A stretch of DNA of 64,000 nt from Acanthosepion pharaonis (GCA_903632075.3 CAHIKZ030000835.1:62001-126000), one strand, 5' to 3'. Counted from the first letter of the stretch, positions 31,960 through 43,363 are shown. Notes: generated from the sequence alone by a model not told the origin. Numbers and translations: made by a program.

Positions 31960-32600
31960 ATAAAATCGTTATTGTCTTCAACAATAGCCTCCAGACGACT
32001 TCGGAATCTCCTGCAACTCTTCTGGACGGTTTAAGTTGGTGAATGCTGCCATAATCATTGCCTTCAGTTCATTTTTGGTGTTACAAGGAGTTTTATTGAT
32101 CTTTCACTCAACTGCGCCCCACACAATAATCGAGGAGTTTGTAGTCTGGAGATTTAGGTGGGCAGATGTAAGGTGTGATGTGGTTGCAGAAATTGTCTGG
32201 CAGCTATGACTGGGAATCCTGCTTGTGTGGTATGGTGCAGAGTCCTGTTGCCAGACATAGTGTCTTCCAGTAGCCACCCAGGCTGCACTACCTCCTCAAG
32301 GCACTTGATGTAGGCCTCTGTGTCGAGTCTGTGCCCCGTGGGAAGATGAATGGAGGTATAACGTGGCCAATCACTAGTGATCACTCAAAACACCTTCGTA
32401 ATCACCATTAGACTCATCTAACTCTTTCCGAATCATCTGCACTGTCCTTAGATTGACACCCAAACCCTCTGAAATGTTCGTATTGGAGCTTGTGGTGCCA
32501 AGCAGTACAGCTTTGCTGTTTCCAAATTTCTGGCGCTCTGTTTCTCCAACTGATACCATTATACAGTGCAGTCGAAAAAACCAGAAACAAATAACGCGCA
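31960..32600 (-). pseudogene. Tc1/mariner-superfamily transposase relic
   Basis: On the minus strand an N-terminal piece (32601-32374) contains TERQKFGNSKAVLLGTTSSN and EGLGVNLRTVQMIRKELDES, a helix-turn-helix region. Next come ITSDWPRYTSIHLPTGHRLD and EAYIKCLEEVVQPW, then in another frame YVWQQDSAPYHTSRI. The Q-D-S-A-P-x-H box is the second catalytic aspartate block. The final part, with NELKAMIMAAFTNLN, is recognisable to about 32010. Frameshifts separate the pieces. The family (perhaps ITmD37D-like) is inferred from pattern only. Confidence 0.7.
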
Positions 32601-32647
32601 TGCGCGAAATTAAAACTATAAAATCACGACAATTTACCCATCGCGCC

Positions 32648-32651
<4 letters not shown>

Positions 32652-32704
<53 letters not shown>
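32652..32704. repeat. (AT)n microsatellite
   Basis: Uninterrupted TA run directly beyond the transposase relic. Up to 33240 only AT-rich sequence follows, with a 'tagttaaataaaac' phrase repeated at 32706, 32750 and 33185. Confidence 0.97.
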
Positions 32705-32707
<3 letters not shown>

Positions 32708-33289
32708 GTTAAATAAAACGAATTCTAACCTAAACATCTTTTAAAATTGTAGTTAAATAAAACATATTCTAACCTAAACACCTCTCTCAAAAGTACTACA
32801 AGCACTCAAAAGAATCCAATAAAACACCTACAGTAAAATGAAATTAATATGATAAGCTAGAAGATGCAGGCCATTGAATGACCCATGTCCTTTGTACTTA
32901 CATTAGAAACTATATATTACTGGATTTATATAAAATATATAAAAAAATAAAAGTTTACTAAATCAGAGAAATTAATTAGCTATTTTTGCCGTCATTGTCA
33001 AAAATTTTACTTAAATAATATTTAAATATAATTTTAAAAAAAAAAATTGTTACCCAGTAATATACATACTTATACTTGATGTGAAAATAATTTTACTTAC
33101 TGTAAGTGATTCTAATACCTTTACTTGTTTTAAAAAGAAATATAGTATATTAAAAATTAAAAGTGAAAATCTTTTTAAAATCGTAGTTAAATAAAACATT
33201 TTAACCTAAACACCCCCCAAAATCTTTAAGTATACAAATAGAAAAAAATGCCGTAAGAATTTTAGCCGTTAACAATAATTTTTTTTTAA

Positions 33290-33742
33290 AATCCAGACGA
33301 CATGCATTTAATGGATGTCAGATTTCATTGAAAAATACACCCCTACCCCTACCAAAACATAACTAATAACTGATACATCAAAATACAGCGATAATGAATA
33401 CGCAAACACCCCTTGTCTGGATGAATGGATTTCTCTGTATCCTTGGAAACGTGAATTATGATTTTTGCTGTGTCTTTAAAACCCAGTAATTTTAAAAATA
33501 GGTTACTCCAAAATTCGCTTGAGGATGAAATGGAACTAATGTCTTTAATTTAAATACAAAATTAAATTCGAAGCTTTTAGCTTCCATTTTTGAAACATGG
33601 TTAGAACTGTGTAGTGAAAAAACATATTTTAAATCAATTAATTTATAATATTAATGCTCTGTAAATTTACATTGAGCACTATTTTGTAAAAATAAAAATA
33701 TCTATAAGAACACCGGATTATATATCTTACTACTGTTCTTTC

Positions 33743-33750
<8 letters not shown>
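33290..33750 (+). repeat. Unit A (Penelope-associated terminal repeat?), forward copy
   Basis: It matches, in reverse orientation, 45276-45745 and 51851-52330, and in the same orientation 49700-50205. Shared marks are 'ccagacgacatgcatttaat', 'cgcttgaggatgaaatggaa', 'tttgaaacatggttagaac', 'cattgagcactatttt' and 'ccggattatatatcttacta'. Its right end abuts (AT)n. Confidence 0.75.

Positions 33751-33827
<77 letters not shown>
33749..33827. repeat. (AT)n microsatellite
   Basis: Nearly 80 bp of uninterrupted AT at the outer end of unit A. Confidence 0.98.
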
Positions 33828-33829
<2 letters not shown>

Positions 33830-33839
33830 CAGCAAAGTT

Positions 33840-34190
33840 CGCGAACTGGGTATGACGATAAACTAAATCCGACAGCAAAGTCTCTGATCGGGGGTGGTGG
33901 GGTGAGGAGCATGGAATCACCTCTTAATTGCTGATCTCAGGTCCACCCTGACCCGGGGTGGTAGCACCTGTTAGGGTCTCATTTGTGAGCAAATAGTTAA
34001 CCCTGAAACTGAGGTTAATACGTTATGAAAGTGTAAAACTAGGCTTTAATACCCGCAATACATTTTTGAAAAAAATTATTGCCAGCAATACATTTTTGGA
34101 AAAAATATTATCAGTAATAAAAATCTTGTCGGCATTAAATAACCCATTGAGGTTGATATGCCGTAAAACAAAATAAACCAAACCAAGGTT
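33840..34190 (+). repeat. Family X copy, short form
   Basis: 'gacgataaactaaatccgac', 'ggtggtagcacctgttaggg', only two 'agcaatacatttttg' units, then the tail 'attaaataacccattgaggt'. The contrast with 28840-29640 shows that middle length varies strongly. Confidence 0.75.
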
Positions 34191-34194
34191 CACC

Positions 34195-34510
34195 CTTTAC
34201 AAGGCCTGGGGAGCACTCGAGATATAGGATTACGTTAGGAGGTAATTTGCGCGGATAGAAGTGGATGATTACGGCTAATCCTAGCCTTGAACAGGTTAAG
34301 ATTGTAATGATCAGGGAAACATCCTCTTGAGAGTCGGTTCCACAGAGCAATGGTTCTCGGGAAGAAGCTGTTCAAGTGGAACTTACTTCTCGTCGATGGA
34401 ATACAGAGGGAATGTGTTTGTGGTTAGAACGGAACCAGGGAATGTACTTTGTTCGGGCAGTAGCGATAGAGCAATGAGAGACTTGCCACATCCCGCCTGT
34501 GGGGGAGACG
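34195..34510 (-). pseudogene. LINE C-terminal fragment, third LINE family
   Basis: The minus strand reads KFHLNSFFPRTIALWNRLSR, then GCFPDHYNLNLFKARISRNH and PLLSAQITS before a stop. The F-P-R-T-x-x-L-W-N block followed by Y-N-L-x-x-F-K is the classic C-terminus of a Jockey/CR1-type LINE, distinct in sequence from the family at 7160 and 23400. It is 5' truncated, with stops upstream of KFHL. Confidence 0.78.
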
Positions 34511-34589
34511 TTGGAAGGTGATGAATAATTCACCATTGACAAGGGCTATATATATAAGAAAAACTGTGGTTAAGAGAAAAGCAAAATGG

Positions 34590-34660
34590 AAAAAACATGC
34601 ATGCGATATGTTTCGTTCAGAGAAAAAAACATCTTCAGACTAATACCGAATATGCAATTT
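34590..34660 (-). other. Short 'CTGAAGATG...CGAAAC' motif
   Basis: The minus strand reads 'tctgaagatgtttttttctc' and then 'aacgaaacatatcgcatgca'. Similar pairs occur at 54085, 54400, 57915 and 13305. See the findings for the hammerhead-like interpretation. Confidence 0.4.
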
Positions 34661-34847
34661 AGGAGTAGTAGGTTGTATATAAAAACTGAATTTAAGAGCA
34701 GTAGGTAGCTAAAAGCTGTGCTCCTGTTTAATTATTCACCTTTCAAAACCAAAGACTACGAAGAAAGCCGAGTGGCAGCGATTTACGTTGCTGAAGAATA
34801 ACAAACATCAGTCTTGTCGAGACAAAGTGACGGGGAAAGAGGGTAAT

Positions 34848-34848
<1 letters not shown>

Positions 34849-34906
<58 letters not shown>
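34849..34906. repeat. (GAAA)n microsatellite
   Basis: Regular GAAA tetranucleotide array. Confidence 0.97.
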
Positions 34907-35135
34907 CACCGTGTGTCAAACTCAGAACGGGTACGTAACGGGTCAGATTTGGTAGGCCGGAGACAAACAATGAATGTCTTCCTCACTCACCTGTGACGCA
35001 CACTTCTCAAGGAACGGATCAATTGTTTACACTCCGTCATTCGTCTCGCCAAATGTCAAAGAAACTCTCCAGGTATGACAATTTGCAACTTTCAACTCCC
35101 CAACCTATATAGCCAGAGTCTAGAGCCCATTGTCT

Positions 35136-35190
35136 GTGTGTGTGTGTAGGAGGGATGATGTGTGTGTGTGTGTGTGGGGGGGGTTCTCAA
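35136..35190. repeat. Interrupted (GT)n tract
   Basis: GT-rich tract ending in a G-run. Confidence 0.85.
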
Positions 35191-35513
35191 TCTTATCAGC
35201 AAAACTATTCGCCTGACAAAAGCCCAATTCGTTTGGTCGACTTAAGGGCTTTCCAGGGGCCAAACTAAAAACAAAAAGGAAAAGAAATATGGAATTAGGT
35301 TAGATATTGACTGTAGCGAATGGGTTCTTGCTTGTTTTCCCGTCATAAATCTTTCAACAATAAAAAAATATTATGAGTGACAACTGTTACTTATTGATTT
35401 CTATTGACTTTGAAATTGCTGAAACAACGATTAAATTTCTATACGTGTCAGCTCGATGAAATATGTTCGTTCCCGAATATCACTACCAGTCATTTTGTTT
35501 CTTCTTCTTCTTC

Positions 35514-35610
35514 CGAGAGAGAGAGAGAGGGAGAGAGAGAGAGGGAGAGAGAGAGGGAGAGAGAGAGGGAGAGAGAAGGAGGGAGAGAGAGGGAGAGAGA
35601 GAGAGAGAGC
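35514..35610. repeat. (GA)n-rich purine tract
   Basis: GAGAGG-type units cover nearly 100 bp of pure purine strand. Confidence 0.95.
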
Positions 35611-35809
35611 TTATGCTTTTGAATCGATTTGAAGTCTTCTGTTGAAATAAAAAAAATACCTTGCAAATGAGAATTTACAGAACTCTGTAAAGTTGCAGAG
35701 GTGTGCAGTACCTCGTTTAAAATGTTAAGATAATTCAACCGTGAGAAAATGGTGGTCTTGTGTCCGTCTTGCAATGACCAAATAAATTCAGAGCGGAAAT
35801 ATAGCTCGA

Positions 35810-36620
35810 GACAATCTTAACAACATAAAATACGCAGATGATATACAGTACTGATAGCAAACATGGAAAAGAAAGTACAAAACCCCCTACAGAAGGTAGC
35901 GAAGGAGGGCGAGAAAAAGGGACTAAGCATGAACTACAAGAAGACAGAATGCATGGTCATCAGCAAAAAGATGAGTCCGAAATGCGATTTACAGGTCGGA
36001 GATACTAAAATCAAGTAGTTGCGAAAATTTAAATATCTGGGAAGTGTTTTGACAGAGGACAGTAAATACGACGCTGAGATCCGAAGACGCATTGGGATGG
36101 CCAAAGACCCATTCCAAAAGCTAGGCAGATTATTATGAGACAGGGGGATTTCTTTGGTAACAAAGAATCCTGAACTTCTACGTGACATCTGTCCTTCTTT
36201 ACGGCAGCGAATGTTGGGCGGTCTCCTGAAAGATGAAGAAGAGAAGGCGACAGAGGTATGGTTCTACAGAAGGATGCTAAAGATATCATGGACTGAGCGT
36301 GTGAGCAACGATGAGGTTTTGGAGAAGATGCAAACGAGGAGGATATATTATACTTATACTTAAGCTTCCTTCTTGTTTGCAGGAAGAGGCAGCTGACATT
36401 TCTGGGAGACGTCATGAGAAAGGTCGAATAGAGGAAAAGAGAGACAGAGGAAAGCAATTCGCTATATACCTAGCGGGCTTATGATAATGGATGACAGAAC
36501 ATGGCCTGGGGGAAGTAGCAAATGGAAAAAACATATTGAGAGCTACAAGGGATAGGAGGAAGTGGAGAGCCATGATCGCCTACGTCCTGAAGGGATACGG
36601 CACATAAAAAGAAAAGAAAA
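35810..36620 (+). pseudogene. LINE reverse transcriptase 3' half with YADD motif and C-terminal end
   Basis: The plus strand carries KYADDI (catalytic motif C, about 35830), then EGEKKGLSMNYKKTECMVIS, then FKYLGSVLTEDSKYDAEIRR and GMAKDPFQKLG. A later frame gives WFYRRMLKISWTERVSNDEV and 'gtggagagccatgatcgcct' near the end. It is the longest piece of this LINE family in the window (about 800 bp) and shows the order motif C - K-Y-L-G - W-x-x-R-R-M-L - tail. Stops and frameshifts are present throughout. Confidence 0.85.
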
Positions 36621-37270
36621 CGTTACTGACAATCACGCTTTAACTTTTTTGCAGCGCAATTTACTAATACCAGTTTATCTACTGTGGAAACAAGGGGAGG
36701 TTACTGAATAGAATAATCATACGAAGGTTGGTAATGAACGATAATACCTAGAACAACACATATAAGATTCGCCAGCGGTGCGTAGAAGTAGTCAAGTACT
36801 ATTAGTGCGAGTGTTCTTCAAAGGCGTCTGACACCAGTATTGTTCAACAGCGTTACTATAATTGTAAACTGCGATTACAAAGTCTCTACTACAACGAGCA
36901 TTACGAAAGTGACAACAAGTATTCGTTGGTATTACAAAAGTGGTAACGAGTATTCGTTGGTATTACAAAACTAATGCATCATGTAGACAGACTTTGTGAT
37001 AATTTTTAGAAATGTTTATCATTACGATACCAAGAATAAGGAAGAAAAGTTGTGTAATATGAAGATCAATTTGTAGGTAATCGTTTTAAAAAGAATAAAC
37101 GTCTTTAACGGATAGACCATATGAGACTTTCTTTTTGGGGAGGCCGCTTCATAAATTGCACAACATTGTTGGGTCTTATTTGAGATTAAAGATTTCTTCG
37201 AACGTTTTTTTCCCGTCCATTGTATGTTTATTATGAAAGAAAACATTGGTAAGCGACATTGTTTTTTTGT
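36620..37270. other. No recognised feature
   Basis: Contains a local duplication around 'tattcgttggtattacaaaa' (36919-36970). No coding signal was found. Confidence 0.55.
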
Positions 37271-37274
37271 TTAA

Positions 37275-37610
37275 CCTTTATCACTCTGTGTTGTGGCCTG
37301 GTTAGGGCCAGAAATAATGACACAAAGAGAGGAATTGAGTTAAACAAATATGTTAACAGAAAACAGTAATACAAACATATACAAACAAGAGTGTTACAGC
37401 AAGAATGTTCAGTCCCACTGTCAGAGCTGACTGTTGGAAACTTCCCTCTCCAAAAGGCAGTACCTGCTCCTATTTATAGCTGGGAGAGTCCATGCGTGCG
37501 TTAATAAATTAACATAACAGTATGTAATTTCATTTACTGTGCAAAAGGTTTATCTTACCAGTGAATATCAATGTCATAGTTGTGTTGTCATATCCGGCTA
37601 TGGCAGCAGA
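37275..37610 (-). other. Possible promoter-bearing repeat (LTR-like?)
   Basis: The minus strand has 'cagctataaataggagcagg', a TATA-box context, and a segment shared with 12240-12300. No LTR pair or coding region was identified, so the LTR reading is weak. Confidence 0.25.
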
Positions 37611-37677
37611 AAATAAAAAGATTACTGCAACTGAGAAAGAATACAGTGGAAAAGATAGTAGTATTAATAATGCAGGT

Positions 37678-38080
37678 TGATCATTTCATCCCACACAAGT
37701 CGATAAAGCCACTAAGATGTAAAAGTGACTGATGTACTGAGAGTGAACTAAAGTGTGAACAGAGAACAATAAAAGAACGGGTTTCAAGGATGCAGAAGAT
37801 GACGATTGGTATTGAATTTAAACATTTTGAAGATCAAATTTGACTGAAAAACAAAAAGACGGAAGGAAGCGCCACAAGCGAAAAGTGTGAGAGAAAAACT
37901 ATTAGCATAGAATTTATGGTTACATGAAAAACTGATGCAATTAAAATAATGAGACCTATCTGCCAATCTAGTACTGCGCTTAAATTTGTAAAGTCGAAGT
38001 AGCAAAGGGAAAAGATCACCAGAACAGTTACCATGAAAATATTTATAAAAGGACACAGCGAAACTACATTACGGTGTTGG
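37678..38080 (-). pseudogene. LINE C-terminal end plus 3' UTR (CR1/L2-like), minus strand
   Basis: The minus strand reads MSFYKYFHGNCSGDLFPLLL, then FKRSTRLADRSHYFNCISFS, NHKFYANSFSLTLF and LIFKMFKFNTNRHLLHP. This is the Y-Y-F-x-G-x-C-S and R-S-T-R-L-A-x-R-S-H arrangement of the family at 7160. The reverse 3' tail 'gatcatttcatcccacacaa' is at the left end. Confidence 0.8.
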
Positions 38081-38139
38081 AAAAGGATTGCCCTTTGTTG
38101 AATGTTGTCAGAAATAAATAGTGAACATATGTGTTTTCT

Positions 38140-38143
<4 letters not shown>

Positions 38144-38204
<61 letters not shown>
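38144..38204. repeat. (AT)n microsatellite
   Basis: Uninterrupted AT run. Confidence 0.98.
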
Positions 38205-38206
<2 letters not shown>

Positions 38207-38580
38207 AACGAGAGAAAGGGTCCGAGGAGAGAGATAAAATGGTTTAAAATATTTGTTTTTGTCAGGAAGAGTGAAATATGAAGAATTCTACTTTCACAGG
38301 CAGGTGAGAAGAAAATATGCTGGTCGTAACAAAAAGATAACGTCTATTCAATGAACAAAGTGAAAAAAAATGCAAAAAGAGTTATAACAATCTATATTTC
38401 TTTTCTACCTTGAGAAGCGGCCGCTGTCGGCTGGACAGGTCAGACTCTTAACTGACAAACACATATAGCTCTATTCCTGGAATTTCTCTCAGCATTTGTC
38501 TCTCTTTTTCTTTTTCTATTTCTTGCAGTTCTATAGTTTGGGATGTTTCTTTCTTTTTCTTAATTTGTTTTCGTGTCTAG

Positions 38581-38695
38581 AAATACCGAAATTCATCCAA
38601 CTCAGCTGACATGAGACTGACACTGTGGCTTCCATGGTCGGCATATGCACTCTGGCTTTTTACTTCATCGCTTTCTTTTCCGTCGGGGGAAATGG
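38581..38695 (+). CDS. Candidate coding exon starting with a signal peptide
   Basis: A long pyrimidine tract ends in an acceptor 'gtgtctag' at 38580. The exon would start with 30 bp of 5' UTR and an ATG at 38611. It encodes MRLTLWLPWSAYALWLFTSS then LSFPSGEM and reaches a donor-like GG|GTATTT at 38695/38696 in phase 1. Positive N-terminus, hydrophobic centre and small residues (S-F-P-S-G) near residue 25 fit a secretion signal. Without the splice the frame continues into low-complexity sequence that would not make sense as protein. The sequence is not repeated in the window. The product is unknown and the exon is unproven. Confidence 0.35.
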
Positions 38696-38937
38696 GTATT
38701 TGTTTGTTTGTTTTTTGTTTTTTTCTTTGTTGTTTTTTTTTTTTTTTTTGCTTGTTTTTTTGTGGTGGGGGTGAGGTGTTTAACTGTTGCCTTCACCTGG
38801 CCTGAATGGTACCCGTAGGGATCTCTGCTTCAAGCAAAGTGACAAGGCCAAATGGCGAACGTTGAAGAAAGATTTCACAAAAGCGTCCTCCAGTCGCTGA
38901 GAAGGCAATAAAATTGAGTGAGTCGAAGAAATCCACA

Positions 38938-38968
38938 GCACACACACACACACACACAAACACACACG
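38938..38968. repeat. (CA)n microsatellite
   Basis: Short CA run with one interruption. Confidence 0.9.
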
Positions 38969-39251
38969 AAAAAGGCGTAGTACCTTACTAACTTGAAAAA
39001 TCAACATTGATTCACATTACTTTTACCTAATCCTGTACGCCTAGAGATATACGAGGAGCTGCTGAAAAGTTCTCTGCTCGACCATCTCATAAAATCTGAC
39101 CAAATGACAAAACATTGAAAATGTTCTTTTAATCCCGCTGTCAGATCAAGAACTTTTTAAAGTTCTACTTGCATATTTGCATGTGTGTATGAATGTGCGT
39201 CATTCCACCTTCTGTGATAGATTAAATTCACTGAAATATATATATTTCATG

Positions 39252-39253
<2 letters not shown>

Positions 39254-39337
<84 letters not shown>
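39254..39337. repeat. (AT)n microsatellite
   Basis: More than 80 bp of uninterrupted AT. Confidence 0.98.
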
Positions 39338-39340
<3 letters not shown>

Positions 39341-39559
39341 ATAGCAAAATTGTCCAACAGCATGGGATAATTGTCCATCCCACAAAATGTTTAATATCTA
39401 AAAAACCACTGAACTAATTGAGTTTCTTTTTTCCAGCTTTTCAGATAAGACTTTTAGCCATCTTGACACCATTTGTCGTAAGAATCACTGAAAAATCCGT
39501 TGAGTTATTCAGCTAGAAAGGGAACAAGTTAAAATCGTTTTATATCAGACCCACTATGT

Positions 39560-39785
39560 TTACCCAGCTGAGCAATGGTGGCAGGAAAAAGATCATTCAG
39601 GCATTCAGTAATGGTACCAACATTCATACTCTGGCTTCCATCTTCAAAGTCCATTCAAGAGAACGGTGAATAAGTTTAAAAAAGAGGAAATGTAGAGAAG
39701 AAAACTGAATCAGGAGGTCACAACAGCGAGAGGGGCCATCATTTCAACTTAGAGTTAAATACATTCTCATTGCTCAAAGTAGAGT
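39560..39785 (+). pseudogene. Transposase N-terminal helix-turn-helix fragment
   Basis: The plus strand reads MFTQLSNGGRKKIIQAFSNG, then TNIHTLASIFKVHSRE, a resolvase/IS630-like helix-turn-helix opening typical of Tc1-like transposases. A frameshift follows, with NVEKKTESGGHNS. It ends against (AT)n at 39814. The catalytic part is absent. Confidence 0.55.
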
Positions 39786-39810
39786 CCAATAGTGTTATAA
39801 CAAGCTCGGA

Positions 39811-39813
<3 letters not shown>

Positions 39814-39846
<33 letters not shown>
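39814..39846. repeat. (AT)n microsatellite
   Basis: AT run at the left boundary of a unit A fragment. Confidence 0.95.
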
Positions 39847-39851
<5 letters not shown>

Positions 39852-39995
39852 ATTAATTGATTTAAAATATGTTTTTTTTCGCTACACAGTTCTAACCATG
39901 TTTCAAAAATGGAAGCTAAAACCCCCGAATTTAATTTTGTAATTTAATTAAAGACATTAGTTCCATTTCATCCTCAAGCGAATTTTCTTTTTATT
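39845..39995 (-). repeat. Unit A, truncated reverse copy
   Basis: It matches the reverse complement of 33500-33650 closely: 'ctaaccatgtttcaaaaatg' and 'ccatttcatcctcaagcgaa'. It is cut by (AT)n on the left and (CA)n on the right. Confidence 0.78.

Positions 39996-39998
<3 letters not shown>

Positions 39999-40044
<46 letters not shown>
39999..40044. repeat. (CA)n microsatellite
   Basis: Uninterrupted CA run. Confidence 0.97.
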
Positions 40045-40049
<5 letters not shown>

Positions 40050-40083
40050 AAGAAAGAAAGAAGTCTAAATACGACGTGAAACA

Positions 40084-40358
40084 TTTTTAGTAGATACCCG
40101 TATTTGAAATAAACGGCCCGTTTTTATTTTTAAACAGTGTTATCGACTTACTCACTTATACAAACTTAAGAAAATTTTCTCTACGACAGGGTTCGAACTT
40201 ACATCCCCTTATGTAGGAGAAACCAGAGTTTGGTCCAGCGCGCTTTAAAACATTCGGTCACAGCAGAACCCGAGAACAAAATTTTCTTTATTAAGATTTT
40301 TCGAGTACGCAAAACCAAAATGGGTCGTCTATTTCAAATACAAGAATCCACTAAAAAT
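40084..40358. mobile_element. TIR-bounded element with a tRNA-like insert
   Basis: Left end 'tttttagtagatacccgtat' with 'ttgaaataaacggcccg', and right end with 'tgggtcgtctatttcaaata' and 'caagaatccactaaaaa', are imperfect inverted repeats of about 38 bp. Between them the minus strand has a B-box-like 'aagttcgaaccctg' and a tRNA-like arrangement. The class is unknown. Confidence 0.5.
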
Positions 40359-40384
40359 AAGCTTTGAATTTAATATAACATAAA

Positions 40385-40440
40385 TGTATTCACAAAGCAA
40401 GACTTCTTTCAATGAAGCGTGTATCATGCATGGCACATCA
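40385..40440 (+). repeat. SINE 3' fragment
   Basis: 'gaagcgtgtatcatgcatgg' with 'cacatcactgactgac' matches the 3' end of the SINE at 56695-56995. Confidence 0.6.
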
Positions 40441-40739
40441 CTGACTGACTAGGTTGTGTGTGGTGAGTGTTTGTGTGCGGGATTAGGGTGGCTATTTGTG
40501 TGCGGGCGTGTGTATGTATGCGTATGTGCGTGTGTATGGCATAAACCAGAAGTTTATAAACTGCCATCTTTCCGAAGACTAAAGTTTTAAATATTCTGGA
40601 AGAGCATCGTTGTGAAAAAAGAATTTCCATTTTTACTTCGGTTGCGTCGGCCTCAATTCTTTTCCTCGTTATGATGATGATGATGATGATGATCTGGAAA
40701 ATTGAACGCATGTTTTTCAATTTAGCAAACTCATAAGAA

Positions 40740-40874
40740 AAAATATTTAATATCAGTTTGTAAATATGATGAAAGAAAGAAAAAAAAACAGAATAGAAAG
40801 AAAAATAAAAAATACAAAATGCAAAGGAATAAAAAGAATAGAAAGAAAATAAAAAGAGAAGATACAAGCAGAAA

Positions 40875-40910
<36 letters not shown>

Positions 40911-40978
40911 CACGAATAGAAGCAAAGAATAGAAGGAAAGGAGGTGATAAATAGCAAAAAAGAAAGAAAGGAGGGAAT

Positions 40979-41021
<43 letters not shown>

Positions 41022-41303
41022 AAAGAAAGAAAGAAAGAAAGAAAGAAGACTAAATACAAAAACAAAAAGAAAGATAAAATTGAATAAAAGAAAGAAAGAA
41101 AAGAAAGAAAAGAAAAGAAAAGAAAGAAAGAAAGAAAGAAAGAAGTCTAAATACAAGCAAAAAGAAAGATAGAATTGAATAAAAAAAGAAAGAAAAAAGA
41201 AAGAAAAGAAAAAGAAAAGAAAGAAAGAAAAAAAGAAGTCTAAATACAAGCAAGAAAGATAAATTGAATAAAAAAAAGAAAAGAAAGAAAGAAAGAAAAA
41301 GAA

Positions 41304-41335
<32 letters not shown>

Positions 41336-41403
41336 CACGAATAGAAGCAAAGAATAGAAGGAAAGGAGGTGATAAATAGCAAAAAAGAAAGAAAGGAGGG
41401 AAT

Positions 41404-41462
<59 letters not shown>

Positions 41463-41498
41463 AGTCTAAATACAAGGAAAGAAAGATAGGGTGAATAA

Positions 41499-41538
<40 letters not shown>

Positions 41539-41834
41539 AGTCTAAATACAAGCAAAGAAAGATAGGGTGAATAAAAGAAAGAAAGAAAGAAAGAAAGAAA
41601 GAAGACTAAATACAAGCAAAGAAAGATAGTGTGAATAAAAGAAAGAAAGAAAGGAGGACATGCAAAGAAAGAAAGAAAAAAAAAGGAAAAAAGAAAGTAA
41701 CAAAGAAAAACAGAGAAAGAAAACAATAGAAAGAAAGAAAGAAAAACGACAAAATCCAAGCAAAAAAGAAAGAAAGCATAAAAGAAAGATCAATATAAAA
41801 AAAAGAACAAAAACAAATAAATAAAGGCGAGAAC

Positions 41835-41881
<47 letters not shown>

Positions 41882-41910
41882 AGAGAAGGATAAAAGCAAA
41901 GAAGAAAAGA
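40740..41910. repeat. Kilobase (GAAA)n array with higher-order repeats
   Basis: Almost pure purine on the plus strand. Besides GAAA runs, two higher-order units recur. One contains 'gtctaaatacaagcaaagaa' (near 41048, 41150, 41237, 41464, 41540 and 41607). The other is an about 80-bp block with 'aagaatagaaggaaaggagg' at 40920 and 41350, about 425 bp apart. Long open frames on the minus strand are artefacts of TTTC codons. Confidence 0.96.
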
Positions 41911-41949
41911 AAAGCAAATCGAACCCTTAAAGTAACGTAGGCCAGATTA

Positions 41950-42885
41950 GTCGCAAAGAAAGAAAAATTGTTGGAAGTGTGGAAGGTATTTTTCAAACGT
42001 AAAGCCTAATGTCCAATCAATTCAGAAATGTTTCTAGCCCTGGGAATGTTGCAAAATCAAATTAGTTTGATCCTTTCAGCTCGGACATCTTTTTCTTCGG
42101 TACGAATTTTACGCTAAGAAGAAAACAGATGAAGACAGAAAGAGTCGAAGTTAAATTCCTTTATTTATTTTTAATTGAATTCAAACCTAGAGTTTTCCCT
42201 GCTGTCGTTACACCCACAATTTTCCAACGATACTTCCCTTTTTTTTCCCCCGACGGTAATCATTTACCAATTACAGAAGCACTGATTGAATAAAAACGGT
42301 TTAGTAATGCTACCAAGATTTCGAGTCAGACTAGTGGAAACGGCCAACGACAAATAGAATTAAATACAAAGAATGTGTTAAACATCTCCAACCTTCTCAG
42401 ACTTCATCTTCTTTGGCGACACAGAAGTAGACAGCTACTTAAAAAAAACAGATGTCTAAATTTAAAACTAACTAGACCAACCATAAACCCGTTGGGTTCC
42501 TTTTAAAAGTAGTTCATGATATAAAATGGTAAGGTAAAATTTTATTAATAATTACACGTATTTTAATTTGTATTTGCAATACAAGTTTTTGTAATAATTA
42601 TTATTATTCATATTATATAATATGACTTAGATCGACTTCAATAAGAAATTAATTAAAACTGATGTAATCTCTTAAATCGTCTGCTTAGGGACCTTCATAT
42701 TTATTGAAATAACATGAAGTATTGGTGCCTCCTTTTTGTGCACTTACTTTCAGTTACTATAGTTCATTTTTTTCAAAATGATAATTATATTTCTTATTAT
42801 ACATACTTGTTTCTTACTCACATTTATTTCAACTTACAAACCAGCATGCATCTATTTTTTTTTTACTTACCATTTATTTATTTAC
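41950..42885. other. No recognised feature
   Basis: AT-rich, with short patches of normal composition around 42060-42420. No repeat match or coding signal was found. Confidence 0.55.
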
Positions 42886-42889
42886 CGTG

Positions 42890-42960
42890 AACTTCGTTTT
42901 AGGGACGTTAAAATCAAGCAAGTACAAAAATTGAACTATCTGGGCTACATAGAAATAATA
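42890..42960 (+). pseudogene. Very short LINE fragment
   Basis: RDVKIKQVQKLNYLGY matches the K-I-K-x-V-x-x-F-K-Y-L-G segment of the LINE at 35990-36040. Confidence 0.45.
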
Positions 42961-43115
42961 CCTACCGTATATGCTGTCGTACAAGGCGACTGGACGTATA
43001 AAATTACCCTCAAATTTTCAAGTTAAAATATATGTTTGGCTATATTGGCCGTAAAAGACGACCCTACAGATAGTAATTTAAAATGTACCCGCTATCCCCC
43101 TCCCCCCCCAAAAAA
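42960..43115 (+). mobile_element. End fragment of a DNA transposon (ACCGTATAT terminus)
   Basis: 'taccgtatatgctgtcgtac' begins the segment. It continues with 'ggctatattggccgtaaaag' and 'acgaccct'. Comparable termini are at 54763/56175 and 61753/62350. Confidence 0.4.
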
Positions 43116-43304
43116 AAAAGAAGTTCCATGAATACTTCCATCAATGGAAACGGTCTGGATAAAATGTGGGGCTTCAGAAGGGGACTATTTCGAATAATAT
43201 TAAATAGCGAATTGATATGCGTTGCAGTTCTGATACTTTTTGACTTTTCGTATTAACTTTCCAATCGACAAATCTTTTATATCTTCTAAAGAACCAGGTC
43301 ACAA

Positions 43305-43308
<4 letters not shown>

Positions 43309-43363
<55 letters not shown>
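43309..43363. repeat. (AT)n microsatellite at mariner boundary
   Basis: The AT run ends exactly where the mariner terminal repeat begins. Confidence 0.96.

Noticed and set aside
33638..33835. Open frames of alternating Tyr-Ile or Thr-His (here and at 10353, 12067, 32453, 39200, 45151, 50852, 51667, 60796 and 63488)
   Set aside because: They arise from (AT)n or (CA)n runs.
37275..37610. A solo LTR
   Set aside because: A TATA-like site exists, but no TG...CA ends with target duplication or second LTR were found, so it is kept only as a weak feature.
40424..41996. Long minus-strand open frames rich in F, L and S
   Set aside because: They are translations of the TTTC/GAAA array. Composition is fully explained by the tetranucleotide repeat, and several overlapping frames are open at once.
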